Shown piece after piece: positions 39,401 to 47,300 of a stretch of 64,000 bases of DNA (within the stretch, counting starts at the first letter, position 1; the number at the start of each line of letters is the position of its first letter). The DNA comes from Desulfovibrio aminophilus DSM 12254 (GTDB taxonomy: Bacteria > Desulfobacterota > Desulfovibrionia > Desulfovibrionales > Desulfovibrionaceae), in assembly GCF_000422565.1 (NCBI RefSeq), contig NZ_KE383875.1, positions 66,646 to 130,645 of the forward strand. The letters are read 5' to 3'. The notes beneath the pieces were generated by a model that searched no databases, had not been told where the DNA came from, and saw only the letters and a program-made list of their open reading frames with translations. The position numbers and the translations under genes are program-made.

Positions 39401-39435
39401 ACGGCCAGGGTGGACTTGCGCAGACCCCAACGCAT
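36403..39435 (-). CDS. Membrane diguanylate cyclase/phosphodiesterase with CHASE4-like sensor
   Basis: 1010 residues from ATG 39435, preceded by GAGGTGGGG; the upstream frame to 39543 lacks a ribosome site. The N-terminal helix (8-30) and a second near 250-270 bracket a periplasmic CHASE4-like domain. A HAMP-like linker and two PAS domains follow. GGDEF sits near 653 ([14 protein letters not shown]) with the inhibition site RRED five residues before it. EAL near 782 (MEALVRWREPDG) and downstream EAL active-site blocks such as [13 protein letters not shown] look intact. So both synthesis and hydrolysis of c-di-GMP are possible. The signal sensed is unknown. Confidence 0.92.
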   Translation of the reverse strand: MRWGLRKSTLAVIGLLFALVTAGLLLLSHGILQSRFLDLEEDMARDNLRRGMNALALTVEDLNTLTKDWAWWDDTSRFARTGYEEYVESNLPPATFQTQKLSLCLIYNASGGLVWGRYADEDGNLSSAPPEALSFMEPRVSPGGSRFAADGFAGYMVLSDRIFQVACQRILSSNRQGPPAGWLLMGREVSRPFVTRLSETLQLPLTLGREPAPTLSLGEDSILASASIPDLDGRSALNLSVRTRRDLRQTGEEATLGILLSILLTGLMLAGLTMFFLERQVLARVSSLERQVSSAGGPDHAPVSLDGDDELTSLARSIEGMFRERRENEKFLSLLLDSLRVGVILVEADTRRVVEVNALARELAGRTREEIVGRPCHGLLCPNEAGACPILDGGKEDGDAFKCQLQLSDGSRMDILKSVARLSLKGKDHLLETFVDISELEKAQQALADSEERYRTLFMNTGTAGMLIEADTRIRLANAEFANLMGFASADQAVGRKWTEFFHPDDVPRMLEYHAMRRKGPGLAPRNYETRVVDRRGEVREVFMTVAVIPGTDMSVASITDITDRKKAERELERQAFHDELTGLPNRQLFQDRLRRAMLASSRAGTQVGLLLLDLDDFKHVNDTLGHSAGDKVLRMAAERFAGVLRREDTLARLGGDEFAVVVEGLEEGLDPLTRIAGDLLKAMRRPFRVGGNEFYLGVSVGIAVHPLDADTAERLVQNADLAMYRAKESGKNTFSLYKRNLNDQAARRLTLETDLRRALAEERLTVFFQPKVDMGRGAVVGMEALVRWREPDGSLRPPAAFIDFAESSGLIVPIDLFVLEAACRQAMHWAEAGFADLTLAVNLSAQHFRRDELPQQVAAILERTGLPSHALELEITETALLKNFGAARAAMEHLNGRGVSFALDDFGTGYSSLSYLMSLPLQTIKVDKTFVDRIGETSGRGGALVRTILSMADGLGLSTVAEGMETREQADFLLGVGCRLAQGYHYAPPLPAEEFEKLLRGGPLGGGRS

Positions 39436-39496
39436 GAGAAACCCCACCTCGCGTTCCTTCTTTCGTCTTTCTAGCCGCAATGCCGCTCGGAAGCCA

Positions 39497-41227
39497 TTAT
39501 TCCTTATCGGTCCACAGCGGGATGAAATCGAAGGAATGCACATCCACCAGTCCGCGATCCGTGAGTTTGAGCGCGGGAATCACCGGCAGGGCCAGGAAGG
39601 AGAGCAGGCCGAAGGGATTGCCCGAAAACTCGCCCATGGCCGGGGAGAGGCTGTCCAGGAGCTGCTGGAAACGCGTGGCCGTCTCTTCCAGGGGCTTGGC
39701 GCTCATGAGCCCGGCCAGAGGCAGCGGCAAACCGGCCCGCACCCGGCCGTTGAGCGCGGCCACGAATCCTCCACCCAGGCGGGCGGCCTCGCGGGCGGCC
39801 AGGGCCATGTCCGCGTCGTCCGCCCCGGCCACGATGAGGTTGTGGGAATCATGACCCACGCTGGAGGCCAGGGCGCCGGCCCGCAGCCCCAGTCCCTGGA
39901 CCAGTCCCAGGCCCACGTTGCCCGAGCCCCGGTGGCGCTCGATGACCGCCAGCTTGGCCAAGTCGCGATCCGGGTCGGCCGTGGGGCGGCCCTGGACCAC
40001 GGTCGGCGCAAGCAGCCGGGCCTCGGTGAGGATCTGGCCGGGGATCACTCCGATGACCCATACGCGGCCCCTGCCGGACGGCAGGGCGAACAGTTCCGGA
40101 GTGACGTCCGGCAGACGCATGCTGGACGGGAGCGTCGCGCCCTTGCCGCGCGGGAAGTTCAGGTCGCGCACCCGGCGGCCGCCCAGAAAGACCTCGGCCA
40201 CCCGGAAGCGCTCCAAATCATCCAGGACCACCATGTCGGCGCGGAAGCCGGGAGCCACCGCCCCCCTGCCGGGCAGCCCGAAATGGCGCGCCGTGTTGAT
40301 GGAAGCCATCTGCACCGCCCGCACCGGCGGCACTCCGGCGGCCACGGCGTGGCGCAACTTGTGGTCCATGTGCCCGCGCGCCAGGATGTCCGAGGCCAGG
40401 AGATCGTCGCTGACCAGCGAGACGTTGGCCGCGTCACACTCGTTGAGCGCGGGCAGAAGGTCGTCCAGGTTGTTCTCGCTGGTGCCCTCGCGGATCATGA
40501 GGTGCAGTCCCAGGCGCAGCTTCTCCAGGGCTTCGGCCGCGTTGGTGCATTCGTGGTCGCTGCCCGGCCCGGCCAGGACGTAGGCCGCCAGATCACGGCC
40601 CGAGAGCAGCGGGGCATGGCCGTCGATGGGCCGATCCCCGGCGGCCAGGAGCTTGGCCAGAACCTCGGGGTCTCCGGCCAGCAGTCCCGGGAAGTTCATC
40701 ATCTCGGCCAGGCCGAGCACTCGGCCGGGATGGGCTTCCTGGAAACGCAGCACGTCCCCGGCCGAGAGCTCCGCGCCGGAGGTCTCCAGGTGCGTGGCCG
40801 GAACGCAGGACGGCATCATGAAATAGAAACCCACGGGCGAGTCGGCCGTGGCCGCCAGCATGTACTCGATGCCCGCCGCGCCGCAGACGTTGGCGATCTC
40901 ATGCGGGTCGCAGACCACGGCGGAGGTGCCGTGCGGGGCCACGGCCCGGGCGAACTCGCGGGGACAGAGCAGGCTGGATTCGATGTGCAGGTGGCCGTCG
41001 ATGAGCCCCGGGATCACGTGCCGCCCGCCCAGGTCCAGGACGGCTCGAGCCTCATAGGCCCCGAAGCCCACCACCAGGCCGTCGGCCACGGCGATGTCGG
41101 CGGGGTGGATCTCGCCGGACAGGACGTTGACCAGCCGGGCGTCGCGCAGGAGCAGGTCCACCGGCTCCAGCCCACGGGCCAGTCGGATGCGCCGGGCCAG
41201 TTCCTCGGGGGTTCGCGCACGGATCAC
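39497..41227 (-). CDS. adeC: Adenine deaminase
   Basis: Hydrolyses adenine to hypoxanthine and ammonia for purine salvage. 576 residues; start GTG 41227 with GGAGG 7 bases upstream. Amidohydrolase metal motif GLIDGHLHIESSLLCP near 76, DPHEIANVCGAAG near 107, and the family block HDSHNLIVAGADDADM near 463. It starts 44 bp after cysS on the same strand, and the GGDEF/EAL gene follows 61 bp downstream. Together with purD/purE it gives the cell both de novo and salvage purine routes in this stretch. Confidence 0.95.
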   Translation of the reverse strand: MIRARTPEELARRIRLARGLEPVDLLLRDARLVNVLSGEIHPADIAVADGLVVGFGAYEARAVLDLGGRHVIPGLIDGHLHIESSLLCPREFARAVAPHGTSAVVCDPHEIANVCGAAGIEYMLAATADSPVGFYFMMPSCVPATHLETSGAELSAGDVLRFQEAHPGRVLGLAEMMNFPGLLAGDPEVLAKLLAAGDRPIDGHAPLLSGRDLAAYVLAGPGSDHECTNAAEALEKLRLGLHLMIREGTSENNLDDLLPALNECDAANVSLVSDDLLASDILARGHMDHKLRHAVAAGVPPVRAVQMASINTARHFGLPGRGAVAPGFRADMVVLDDLERFRVAEVFLGGRRVRDLNFPRGKGATLPSSMRLPDVTPELFALPSGRGRVWVIGVIPGQILTEARLLAPTVVQGRPTADPDRDLAKLAVIERHRGSGNVGLGLVQGLGLRAGALASSVGHDSHNLIVAGADDADMALAAREAARLGGGFVAALNGRVRAGLPLPLAGLMSAKPLEETATRFQQLLDSLSPAMGEFSGNPFGLLSFLALPVIPALKLTDRGLVDVHSFDFIPLWTDKE

Positions 41228-41271
41228 GGCTGTTCCTCCATCCGGTCGCCCGGCTCTCGCACGACTGTCGC

Positions 41272-42729
41272 CTAGGCCACGTCCCAGGTTTGGCCCGCGG
41301 GCGTGTCCTTGACCTCCACGCCCAGGCCCGCCAATTCGTCGCGGATGCGGTCCGAAGCGGCGAAATCCTTGGCCACGCGGGCCTGCCGCCGCGCCTCCAG
41401 CCGGGCCGCGACCTCGGCCGCGTCGATGCCCTTGCGGGCGGCGCGGCAGTCGCGCAGGGCGGCCAGGAAATCCCCGGGATCAGCCCCGAACACGCCGAGC
41501 ACCGCGCTCCAGCCCTCCATATCCTTGAGGATACGGGTCCACAAATCACGCGCGCCCTCGGACTTGCGCAGGGTCTTGTCATCAGACAGCCGCCCGGCCA
41601 GGCGAACGACGCCGAAGAGGTGTCCCAGGGCGGCGGCGGTGTTCAGGTCGTCTTCCAGGGCCTCGCCGAAGCCCGCCTCCAGCTCGGCCAGCTCCTTGGC
41701 CAGCTCCGGCGGGACGGGCGAGGCGCTCCACTTGGCCTTGCCCAATTCCTCGGCCATCTGCCGGCGGGCCGTATAGACCCGGCGCAGGGCCTTCTCGGCC
41801 TCCTCCAACCCCTCGAAGGAGAAGTCCAGGGGGCTGCGGTAGTGCGAGGAGAGCAGGAAGTAGCGCAGGGTTTCGGGCAGGAACTTGTCCAGGATGTCGC
41901 GGATGGTGAAGAAGTTGCCCAGGGATTTGGACATCTTCTCGGAGTTGATCTGCACGAAGCCGTTGTGCACCCAGAAGCGGGCCAGTTCCCGGCCGGTGGC
42001 CGCCTCGGACTGGGCGATCTCGTTCTCGTGATGGGGGAAGATCAGATCCTGGCCGCCGCCATGAATGTCCAGCGGCAGGGGCAGATACTTCTCGCTCATG
42101 GCCGAGCACTCCAGGTGCCAGCCGGGACGGCCCGGGCCCCAGGGGCTCTCCCAGGAAGGCTCGCCGGGCTTGGCGGCCTTCCAGAGGGCGAAGTCCAGGG
42201 GATCCTCCTTCTCCTCGCCGGGCTGGATGCGCGCGCCGGAACGCAGGTCGTCGATGTTCCGTCCCGAGAGCTTTCCGTAGCCCGGAAAGGAGCGCACCCG
42301 GAAGTACACGTCGCCGGAGAGCGTGGTGTAGGCCTGACCGCTCCGGATGAGTTCCTGCGTCAGCTCAAGCATCTCCGGGATGTGCTCGGTGCACTTGGGC
42401 TCGACATCCGCCCGCAGCACGCCCAGGCGGTCCATGTCCACATGGAACTCCCGGATGTACCGCTCGGCCACATCCTGGGAGGTCAGGCCCATCTCGCCGG
42501 CGCGCTTGATGATCTTGTCATCCACGTCGGTGAAGTTGCGCACGAAGGTCACGTCGAGGCCCTTGCGGCGCAGGAAGCGCACGAGCACGTCGAAGACCAC
42601 GGCCGAACGGGCGTGGCCCACGTGGCAGAGGTCGTAGGCGGTGATGCCGCAGACGTACATGGAGACCTTCCCCTCCTCTCGGGGGGTGAATTCCTGTTTG
42701 GCGCGGGCCTGGGTGTTGTACAATCGCAT
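41272..42729 (-). CDS. cysS: Cysteinyl-tRNA synthetase
   Basis: 485 residues, class I synthetase. The start is ATG 42729 (MRLYNTQARAKQEF) with GGAG 6 bases before; a GTG codon directly in front is not used. The HIGH-like block is CGITAYDLCHVGHARS, with Cys28 in the zinc site; further ligands lie near 200-235. The KMSKS block is EKMSKSLGNFF near 268. The C-terminal DALR-type region is present. It lies 27 bp after the hypothetical membrane-anchored gene in the ispDF cluster. Confidence 0.97.
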   Translation of the reverse strand: MRLYNTQARAKQEFTPREEGKVSMYVCGITAYDLCHVGHARSAVVFDVLVRFLRRKGLDVTFVRNFTDVDDKIIKRAGEMGLTSQDVAERYIREFHVDMDRLGVLRADVEPKCTEHIPEMLELTQELIRSGQAYTTLSGDVYFRVRSFPGYGKLSGRNIDDLRSGARIQPGEEKEDPLDFALWKAAKPGEPSWESPWGPGRPGWHLECSAMSEKYLPLPLDIHGGGQDLIFPHHENEIAQSEAATGRELARFWVHNGFVQINSEKMSKSLGNFFTIRDILDKFLPETLRYFLLSSHYRSPLDFSFEGLEEAEKALRRVYTARRQMAEELGKAKWSASPVPPELAKELAELEAGFGEALEDDLNTAAALGHLFGVVRLAGRLSDDKTLRKSEGARDLWTRILKDMEGWSAVLGVFGADPGDFLAALRDCRAARKGIDAAEVAARLEARRQARVAKDFAASDRIRDELAGLGVEVKDTPAGQTWDVA

Positions 42730-42756
42730 CACGTTCTCCGTATGGGCGATTTCGCG

Positions 42757-43587
42757 TCAGCGGGCCTCGACCCTGGCGTTGAGCAGGGCCAGCATCTGGG
42801 GCAGATTGCCGTCCGCGATGAGGTACAAAAAGGGCACCGGCTCGGCCGGGGCCAGGGACACGGTCAGTTCTCCAGGGGTTCGGGCGAAGCGGCCCAGGGC
42901 CTCCAGGGCCGAGGCCGAGGCGGCTTCGCCGCGCGAACGGGCCTGAGCCTCGCGGGCCGCCAGCCAAAGCGCAGCGCGGGTCCGCAGAGCGGCCTCGCTG
43001 GTCTGGAACTGGGCGGCCACCCGTTGCAGGACGCGCCCCAGAAGGGAGCGATCCCGATAACGCAACTCCAGTTCGGCGAGGCTGGAGGCGAAATACTGTC
43101 CGTCCTGGACGCGCTCCAGGTCCAGGTTGCCGAAACGGCCGGAAAGGTCGGCCTGGAAGGTTTCCGGCTGATCCAGGGACAGGCGGTTCACCGTCAGTTC
43201 GCGGGACTGCGGGTCGTAACGGTAGTCCACGTGGGCCCGGCAGGGCGGGACCATCCAGCCCCAGGCCGGATCCTCCACGGTCAGGCCGATGAAGGCCGCG
43301 CGCACGAAGTGGGGCGTGGCATGGTCCAGGTCGAATGCCTCGATGCGGGCCCGCTCGGCGCGCAGCACCGGGCCCTCCGGAGTCCGGGCCGTCAGGCCGG
43401 TGAGCACCACCCCGCGCGGGAAAAGATCGAAGGTCAGCACCGAAAAGGTCACGTCCAGGCCAGGGCGCAACCCGTTCAGACCCGCGCGCACCTCGCTCTC
43501 CACATAGGCCCGCATGCCGGCCCACCCCGCGCAGGCGGCCAGGAACAACGCCGACAGGACGAACAACGCCCGCGTCCGCAGCTTCAT
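42757..43587 (-). CDS. Membrane-anchored protein, hypothetical (AsmA-like repeat region)
   Basis: 276 residues from ATG 43587, one base after the ispDF stop, with GGAG 8 bases upstream. An N-terminal uncleaved signal anchor (LRTRALFVLSALFLAACAGWAG) exports the rest. The exported part contains beta-strand-rich stretches such as VTFSVLTFDLFPRGVVLTGLTART and LTVNRLSLDQPETFQADLSG, which resemble the amphipathic strands of AsmA/TamB-type lipid-transport proteins. The resemblance is only by eye. It is sandwiched between ispDF and cysS, but its role cannot be read from the context. Confidence 0.72.
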   Translation of the reverse strand: MKLRTRALFVLSALFLAACAGWAGMRAYVESEVRAGLNGLRPGLDVTFSVLTFDLFPRGVVLTGLTARTPEGPVLRAERARIEAFDLDHATPHFVRAAFIGLTVEDPAWGWMVPPCRAHVDYRYDPQSRELTVNRLSLDQPETFQADLSGRFGNLDLERVQDGQYFASSLAELELRYRDRSLLGRVLQRVAAQFQTSEAALRTRAALWLAAREAQARSRGEAASASALEALGRFARTPGELTVSLAPAEPVPFLYLIADGNLPQMLALLNARVEAR

Positions 43588-43588
43588 G

Positions 43589-44773
43589 TCACAGGCTCCG
43601 CAGGGCCGAAACCAGGGCCACGGCCTTGATGCCCCTTTTCTCACCGGTGAAGCCCAGGCCTTCCTCGGTGGTGGCCTTGACGTTCACCCGCGCCCGGGGC
43701 AGTCCCAGAAGGTTGGCCACGTTGGCGGCGATGGCCTCGCGGTGCGGGGAAATCTTGGGAACCTGGGCCACCACCGTGAGGTCCGCCTGGACCACCTCCA
43801 CTCCGGCTGCCCGGGCCTTGGCCAGAACCTCCAGAAAGAGCACGGCGCTGTCCGCACCGGCCCAGCGGGGATCGGTGTCCGGAAAATGCTGTCCGATGTC
43901 GCCGCCGCCGAAGGTGCCCAAAACCGCGTCGGCCAGGGCGTGCAGGAGCACGTCCCCGTCGGAATGGGCGACCACGCCGGGACCGCCGGGGAGGGGCACG
44001 CCGCCGAGCACCAGCGGACGCTCCCCGCCGTAGCGGTGCACGTCGTACCCCCAGCCAGAGCAGGGGATGGTCCGCCGCTCATCGCGCAGCAGGGCCAGAT
44101 CCTCGGCGGTGGTGACCTTCACGTTGGACTCCTCGCCCTCGATCACGACCACGGGACAGCCCGCCTCCACCAGGGAGGCGTCGTCCGTGGCCTCCAGGCC
44201 CCGGGTCAGGGCCTCGGCGTGGGCCGTCTCCAGGACGCCGCGGGCGAAGGCCTGGGGCGTCTGCACGGCGGCCAGCTCGGCCCGGGGCAGGGTCTCGCCC
44301 ACAAACCCTCCGGCCACGCGCTTCACCGTGTCCTTCACGGCCACGGCGGGAATCACAGCCCGCCCGCCCCGGTCCAGGGCGTCCACCAGACGCTGCACGA
44401 GCGCGGCCGAGGCGAAGGGCCGGGCCGCGTCGTGGACCAGGACGAATCCGCACTCCGACGGCAGGGCGGCAAGGCCCAGGCGCACGGAGTCCTGGCGCCG
44501 GGCCCCACCCCCGGTTACGCGCCAGGGCAGGCCCAGACCCTCGGTCCGGGCCAGTTCGGCCACTTCCTCCCGCATGGCGGGGACGTCGGCGGGCGGAAAA
44601 ACGAAGACCAGGCCCCGCACCCGCGCCACCCGGGCCAGGGTGCGGGCCGAATGCCAGAACAGCGGCGCACCGCGCCAGCGGAGGTACTGCTTGGGCCCGA
44701 GTCCGGCCGAAGCCAGCCGTGAGCCGCTGCCGGCGGCCACGATCACGGCCCAGATGTCGGTGCTGTGGGGCAT
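43589..44773 (-). CDS. ispDF: Bifunctional isoprenoid enzyme IspD/IspF (fusion)
   Basis: 394 residues from ATG 44773, with GGAGAAAGG just upstream; the longer frame runs through the hairpin and rnpB and is not coding. Residues 1-225 are IspD, MEP cytidylyltransferase (VAAGSGSRLASAGLGPKQYL; VHDAARPF). Residues 235-394 are IspF, MEcPP synthase (GWGYDVHRYGG with the zinc Asp/His pair; VAHSDGDVLLHALADAVLG; TTEEGLGFTGEKRGI). The two act at steps 3 and 5 of the MEP pathway, and the fusion is common in alpha-, delta- and epsilonproteobacteria. IspE is not in the window. Confidence 0.96.
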   Translation of the reverse strand: MPHSTDIWAVIVAAGSGSRLASAGLGPKQYLRWRGAPLFWHSARTLARVARVRGLVFVFPPADVPAMREEVAELARTEGLGLPWRVTGGGARRQDSVRLGLAALPSECGFVLVHDAARPFASAALVQRLVDALDRGGRAVIPAVAVKDTVKRVAGGFVGETLPRAELAAVQTPQAFARGVLETAHAEALTRGLEATDDASLVEAGCPVVVIEGEESNVKVTTAEDLALLRDERRTIPCSGWGYDVHRYGGERPLVLGGVPLPGGPGVVAHSDGDVLLHALADAVLGTFGGGDIGQHFPDTDPRWAGADSAVLFLEVLAKARAAGVEVVQADLTVVAQVPKISPHREAIAANVANLLGLPRARVNVKATTEEGLGFTGEKRGIKAVALVSALRSL

Positions 44774-44789
44774 GCCTTTCTCCGGAAAC

Positions 44790-44820
44790 GTGGCGGGGGA
44801 GGCGTTGCCTCCCCCGCCAC
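44790..44820. terminator. Strong hairpin between rnpB and ispDF
   Basis: A perfect 14-bp stem GTGGCGGGGGAGGC / GCCTCCCCCGCCAC with loop GTT. It lies between the RNase P RNA 3' end and the ispDF start codon, 17 bases away. There is no T-run on the minus strand, so it could serve as a leader structure of ispDF or as a rho-dependent end of rnpB. Confidence 0.6.
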
Positions 44821-44833
44821 GGCCCTGAAAAAC

Positions 44834-45188
<355 letters not shown>

Positions 45189-45229
45189 TTCCATCACCTA
45201 ATGCATCGAAGCGCGCCTGGGAAGACGCG

Positions 45230-45979
45230 TTATTCCTCTTCGTCCTGGACCGAGGGAGCGCCGCTGGGCGCGTGCTCCTGCCAGTAGATGAGGCGCTGGC
45301 AATTCGGGCAGGCGATGATCTGCTTGCCCTTCTGCAAGTCGTTGTAGATCTGCGGGGGAATCATGATGTTGCAGCCCGAGCAGACGCCCAGGGCCACGGG
45401 CACGATCACCGGATGGGAGATGCGCGCGCGGATGAACTCGTAGCGGCCGAGAATGGGCGGCGGCACGACCTTGCCGGCCTTCTTGCGCTTCTTGTCCAGG
45501 CTGTCCACGCGCTTGCGGGCCTTGTCCAGGCGCTCGTCGAGGGTGGCCTTCTTGGCCGCATACTCCTCGCGGATGCCCTCGGCTTCCTTGTCCAGATCCT
45601 TGAGACCCTCTTCCTGGCGGCCGATCTCCTCCATGATGGCGATCTTCTCTTCCTCGCGCATGCGGTTGACCCGCTCGAGGCTGTCCATCTCGCGCATCAT
45701 GGCGTGGTATTCCTTGGTGTTGCCCACCATCATCAGCTTGTTCTTGCTCTTCTTGATCTTGCCCGCGTCCTCCTCGATCTCGAATTCGAGCTTCTTCTGC
45801 TGGGCGCGCAGGACTTCCAGGCGTTCGTCGATCTGGGTCTGGCGCTCCTTGAGCGAGGCCACCCGGCCCTCCAGATCCGAAAGCTCCTGAGGAGCCTGCT
45901 GGATTTCGGCCTCCAGAACGATGATTTCGTCGTCAACCGCCTGGAGCAAGATAAGCTGTTCGATCTGCTTCTGATACAT
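45230..45979 (-). CDS. Coiled-coil protein with C-terminal C4 zinc ribbon (CT398-like)
   Basis: 249 residues from ATG 45979, preceded by AGAGGGG. Most of the protein is a long coiled-coil hairpin (MYQKQIEQLILLQAVDDEII... to about 175). It ends in a zinc ribbon CSGCNIMIPPQIYNDL plus CPNCQRLIYW near 200-235. This architecture is the widespread C4-type zinc-ribbon family; the Chlamydia homologue CT398 has been linked to RNA polymerase sigma54 and to secretion proteins. In this window the neighbour is rnpB and the upstream gene is a Nif3 homologue, a conserved Desulfovibrio arrangement as far as I know. Its exact role is unproven. Confidence 0.87.
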   Translation of the reverse strand: MYQKQIEQLILLQAVDDEIIVLEAEIQQAPQELSDLEGRVASLKERQTQIDERLEVLRAQQKKLEFEIEEDAGKIKKSKNKLMMVGNTKEYHAMMREMDSLERVNRMREEEKIAIMEEIGRQEEGLKDLDKEAEGIREEYAAKKATLDERLDKARKRVDSLDKKRKKAGKVVPPPILGRYEFIRARISHPVIVPVALGVCSGCNIMIPPQIYNDLQKGKQIIACPNCQRLIYWQEHAPSGAPSVQDEEE

Positions 45980-46066
45980 AGGTCCCCTCTTTGGTCCACG
46001 GGACACGCGCCCCCGCGCGCCCCTGCGTATTGGATCGCGGTCCGCCTGGGCGGCCCGCGCGATTCC

Positions 46067-46846
46067 CTATTCCCGGCCCGGCACCCGCCGGAACGGGTCG
46101 CGTCCCTCGAAGAAGCGCACGGACACGCCTTCGGCCGCCCGGGCCAATTCGGCCGCGAAGCGGCGCATCATCTCCTCTTCCAGGGCGAAGTGGCCCACGT
46201 CCACCACCAGCCCGGAAACCTCCAGGGCCGCATGGTACTTCACGTCCCCGGTGACGAGCACGTCCGCGCCCCGCCCGAAGGCCAAGGCCGCCAGCGACGA
46301 GCCCGAACCGGGGCAATAGGCCACCCGGCGGATGCGCCGGGGCTCGGGACCGCAGAGGGTCAGAGCCGCGCCGCCCACCAGGGGCTGGAGTTTCTTCAGG
46401 AAGGCATCCACGGAGAGGGCCCGGGGCAGGTCGCCCAGTTCCCCGAAACCGGCCTCGGGGTCGGCTTGAGGCTCCAGGACCGCGCGATCGCGCAGGCCGA
46501 GGGCCTCGCCCAGCCAACGGGCCGGGCCGCCGGGGCGGCTGTCCAGGGAAGTGTGGGCGGAGTAGAGCCAGGTTTCGGAGCAGAGGAGCAGGCGGAGGGC
46601 GTCGAGGTAGCGGCCGGGAGTGTTGGGAGCCTCGGGCTTGAGGTAGAGCGGATGGTGCGTGACCACCACCTCCGCGCCCCAGTCCAAGGCCTTGGCCAGG
46701 GCCTCGGGCCCGGGCTCCAGGCTCACCGCGGCCTTGCTCACGGTCCGTTCGGGCCCGGCCACCTGGACCCCGGAGTTGTCCCAGGGGCTGGCCAGGCGTT
46801 CCGGGGCCAACTCCCGGACCCGGTTCAGAAAATCATGTATGTTCAT
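46067..46846 (-). CDS. Nif3-like dinuclear metal-centre protein
   Basis: 259 residues from ATG 46846; TTG/GTG codons just in front make the start uncertain by three residues. Family metal ligands are VVTHHPLYLKP near 63-73 and the C-terminal VVDVGHFALEEEMMRR near 215. The fold also includes the N-terminal LASPWDNSGVQVAG stretch near 20. Nif3/YbgI proteins bind two metals in a hexameric toroid; several act as GTP cyclohydrolase-like enzymes but physiological roles vary. It lies 87 bp upstream of the C4 zinc-ribbon gene on the same strand. Confidence 0.9.
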   Translation of the reverse strand: MNIHDFLNRVRELAPERLASPWDNSGVQVAGPERTVSKAAVSLEPGPEALAKALDWGAEVVVTHHPLYLKPEAPNTPGRYLDALRLLLCSETWLYSAHTSLDSRPGGPARWLGEALGLRDRAVLEPQADPEAGFGELGDLPRALSVDAFLKKLQPLVGGAALTLCGPEPRRIRRVAYCPGSGSSLAALAFGRGADVLVTGDVKYHAALEVSGLVVDVGHFALEEEMMRRFAAELARAAEGVSVRFFEGRDPFRRVPGRE

Positions 46847-46860
46847 GCCCACCAAAGCAA

Positions 46861-46895
46861 GGATGCTCCCCGAGGTTTTCCCTTGGGGAGCATCC
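46861..46895 (-). terminator. Hairpin between tRNA-Met and the nif3-like gene
   Basis: GGATGCTCCCC / GGGGAGCATCC, an 11-bp stem with a 13-base loop, then TTGCTTTGG on the minus strand. Its far end lies about 15 bases from the nif3-like start, so it is either the tRNA terminator or a leader structure. Confidence 0.55.
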
Positions 46896-46971
46896 TGGTC
46901 CTCCTGAGAGCGGCGACAGGTCGCCTTTCGGAAGCAGCGTGGCGTTTTTCACCGGCAAGATCACGTCCTCT

Positions 46972-47047
46972 TGGTGGGCCAACCAGGATTCGAACCTGGG
47001 ACCATCCGGTTATGAGCCGGAGGCTCTGCCAACTGAGCTACTGGCCC
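46972..47047 (-). tRNA. tRNA-Met (anticodon CAU)
   Basis: The minus strand gives a 76-nt cloverleaf including encoded CCA: acceptor stem GGGCCAG pairs with TTGGCCC, D-arm TAGCTCAGTTGGCAGAGC, anticodon stem CCGG with loop CTCATAA, T-loop GGTTCGAATCC. Elongator Met is the likely identity. CAU also occurs in tRNA-Ile2 with lysidine, which I cannot exclude by eye. It begins the minus-strand run ending in the GGDEF/EAL gene. Confidence 0.93.
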
Positions 47048-47300
47048 GAACAATGTTCGAGCAGAGGAACATAGCCCCGGCAGACGGACCTGTCAACTAT
47101 CGCCGCGCGGGGCCGTGGATCGTCACTTTTTTACAAGCTTGTCATTTCCATCCTGTCATGAATTGCATTTGTGGCAAATAATCCGCCCAGGACAGGCCCA
47201 CCCAATGGGGTTCGCCGGAAAAGCCTTGCTCTTCCAGCTCATTGCGGCTGGGCACGCTCCTTGCTTTCCTGATCGTCCAAACAATGTCCGGTGGTGCCCC

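Noticed and set aside
46972..47047. tRNA-Ile with CAU anticodon (lysidine type)
   Set aside because: The acceptor and anticodon stems fit elongator tRNA-Met better by eye, but this is not decisive.
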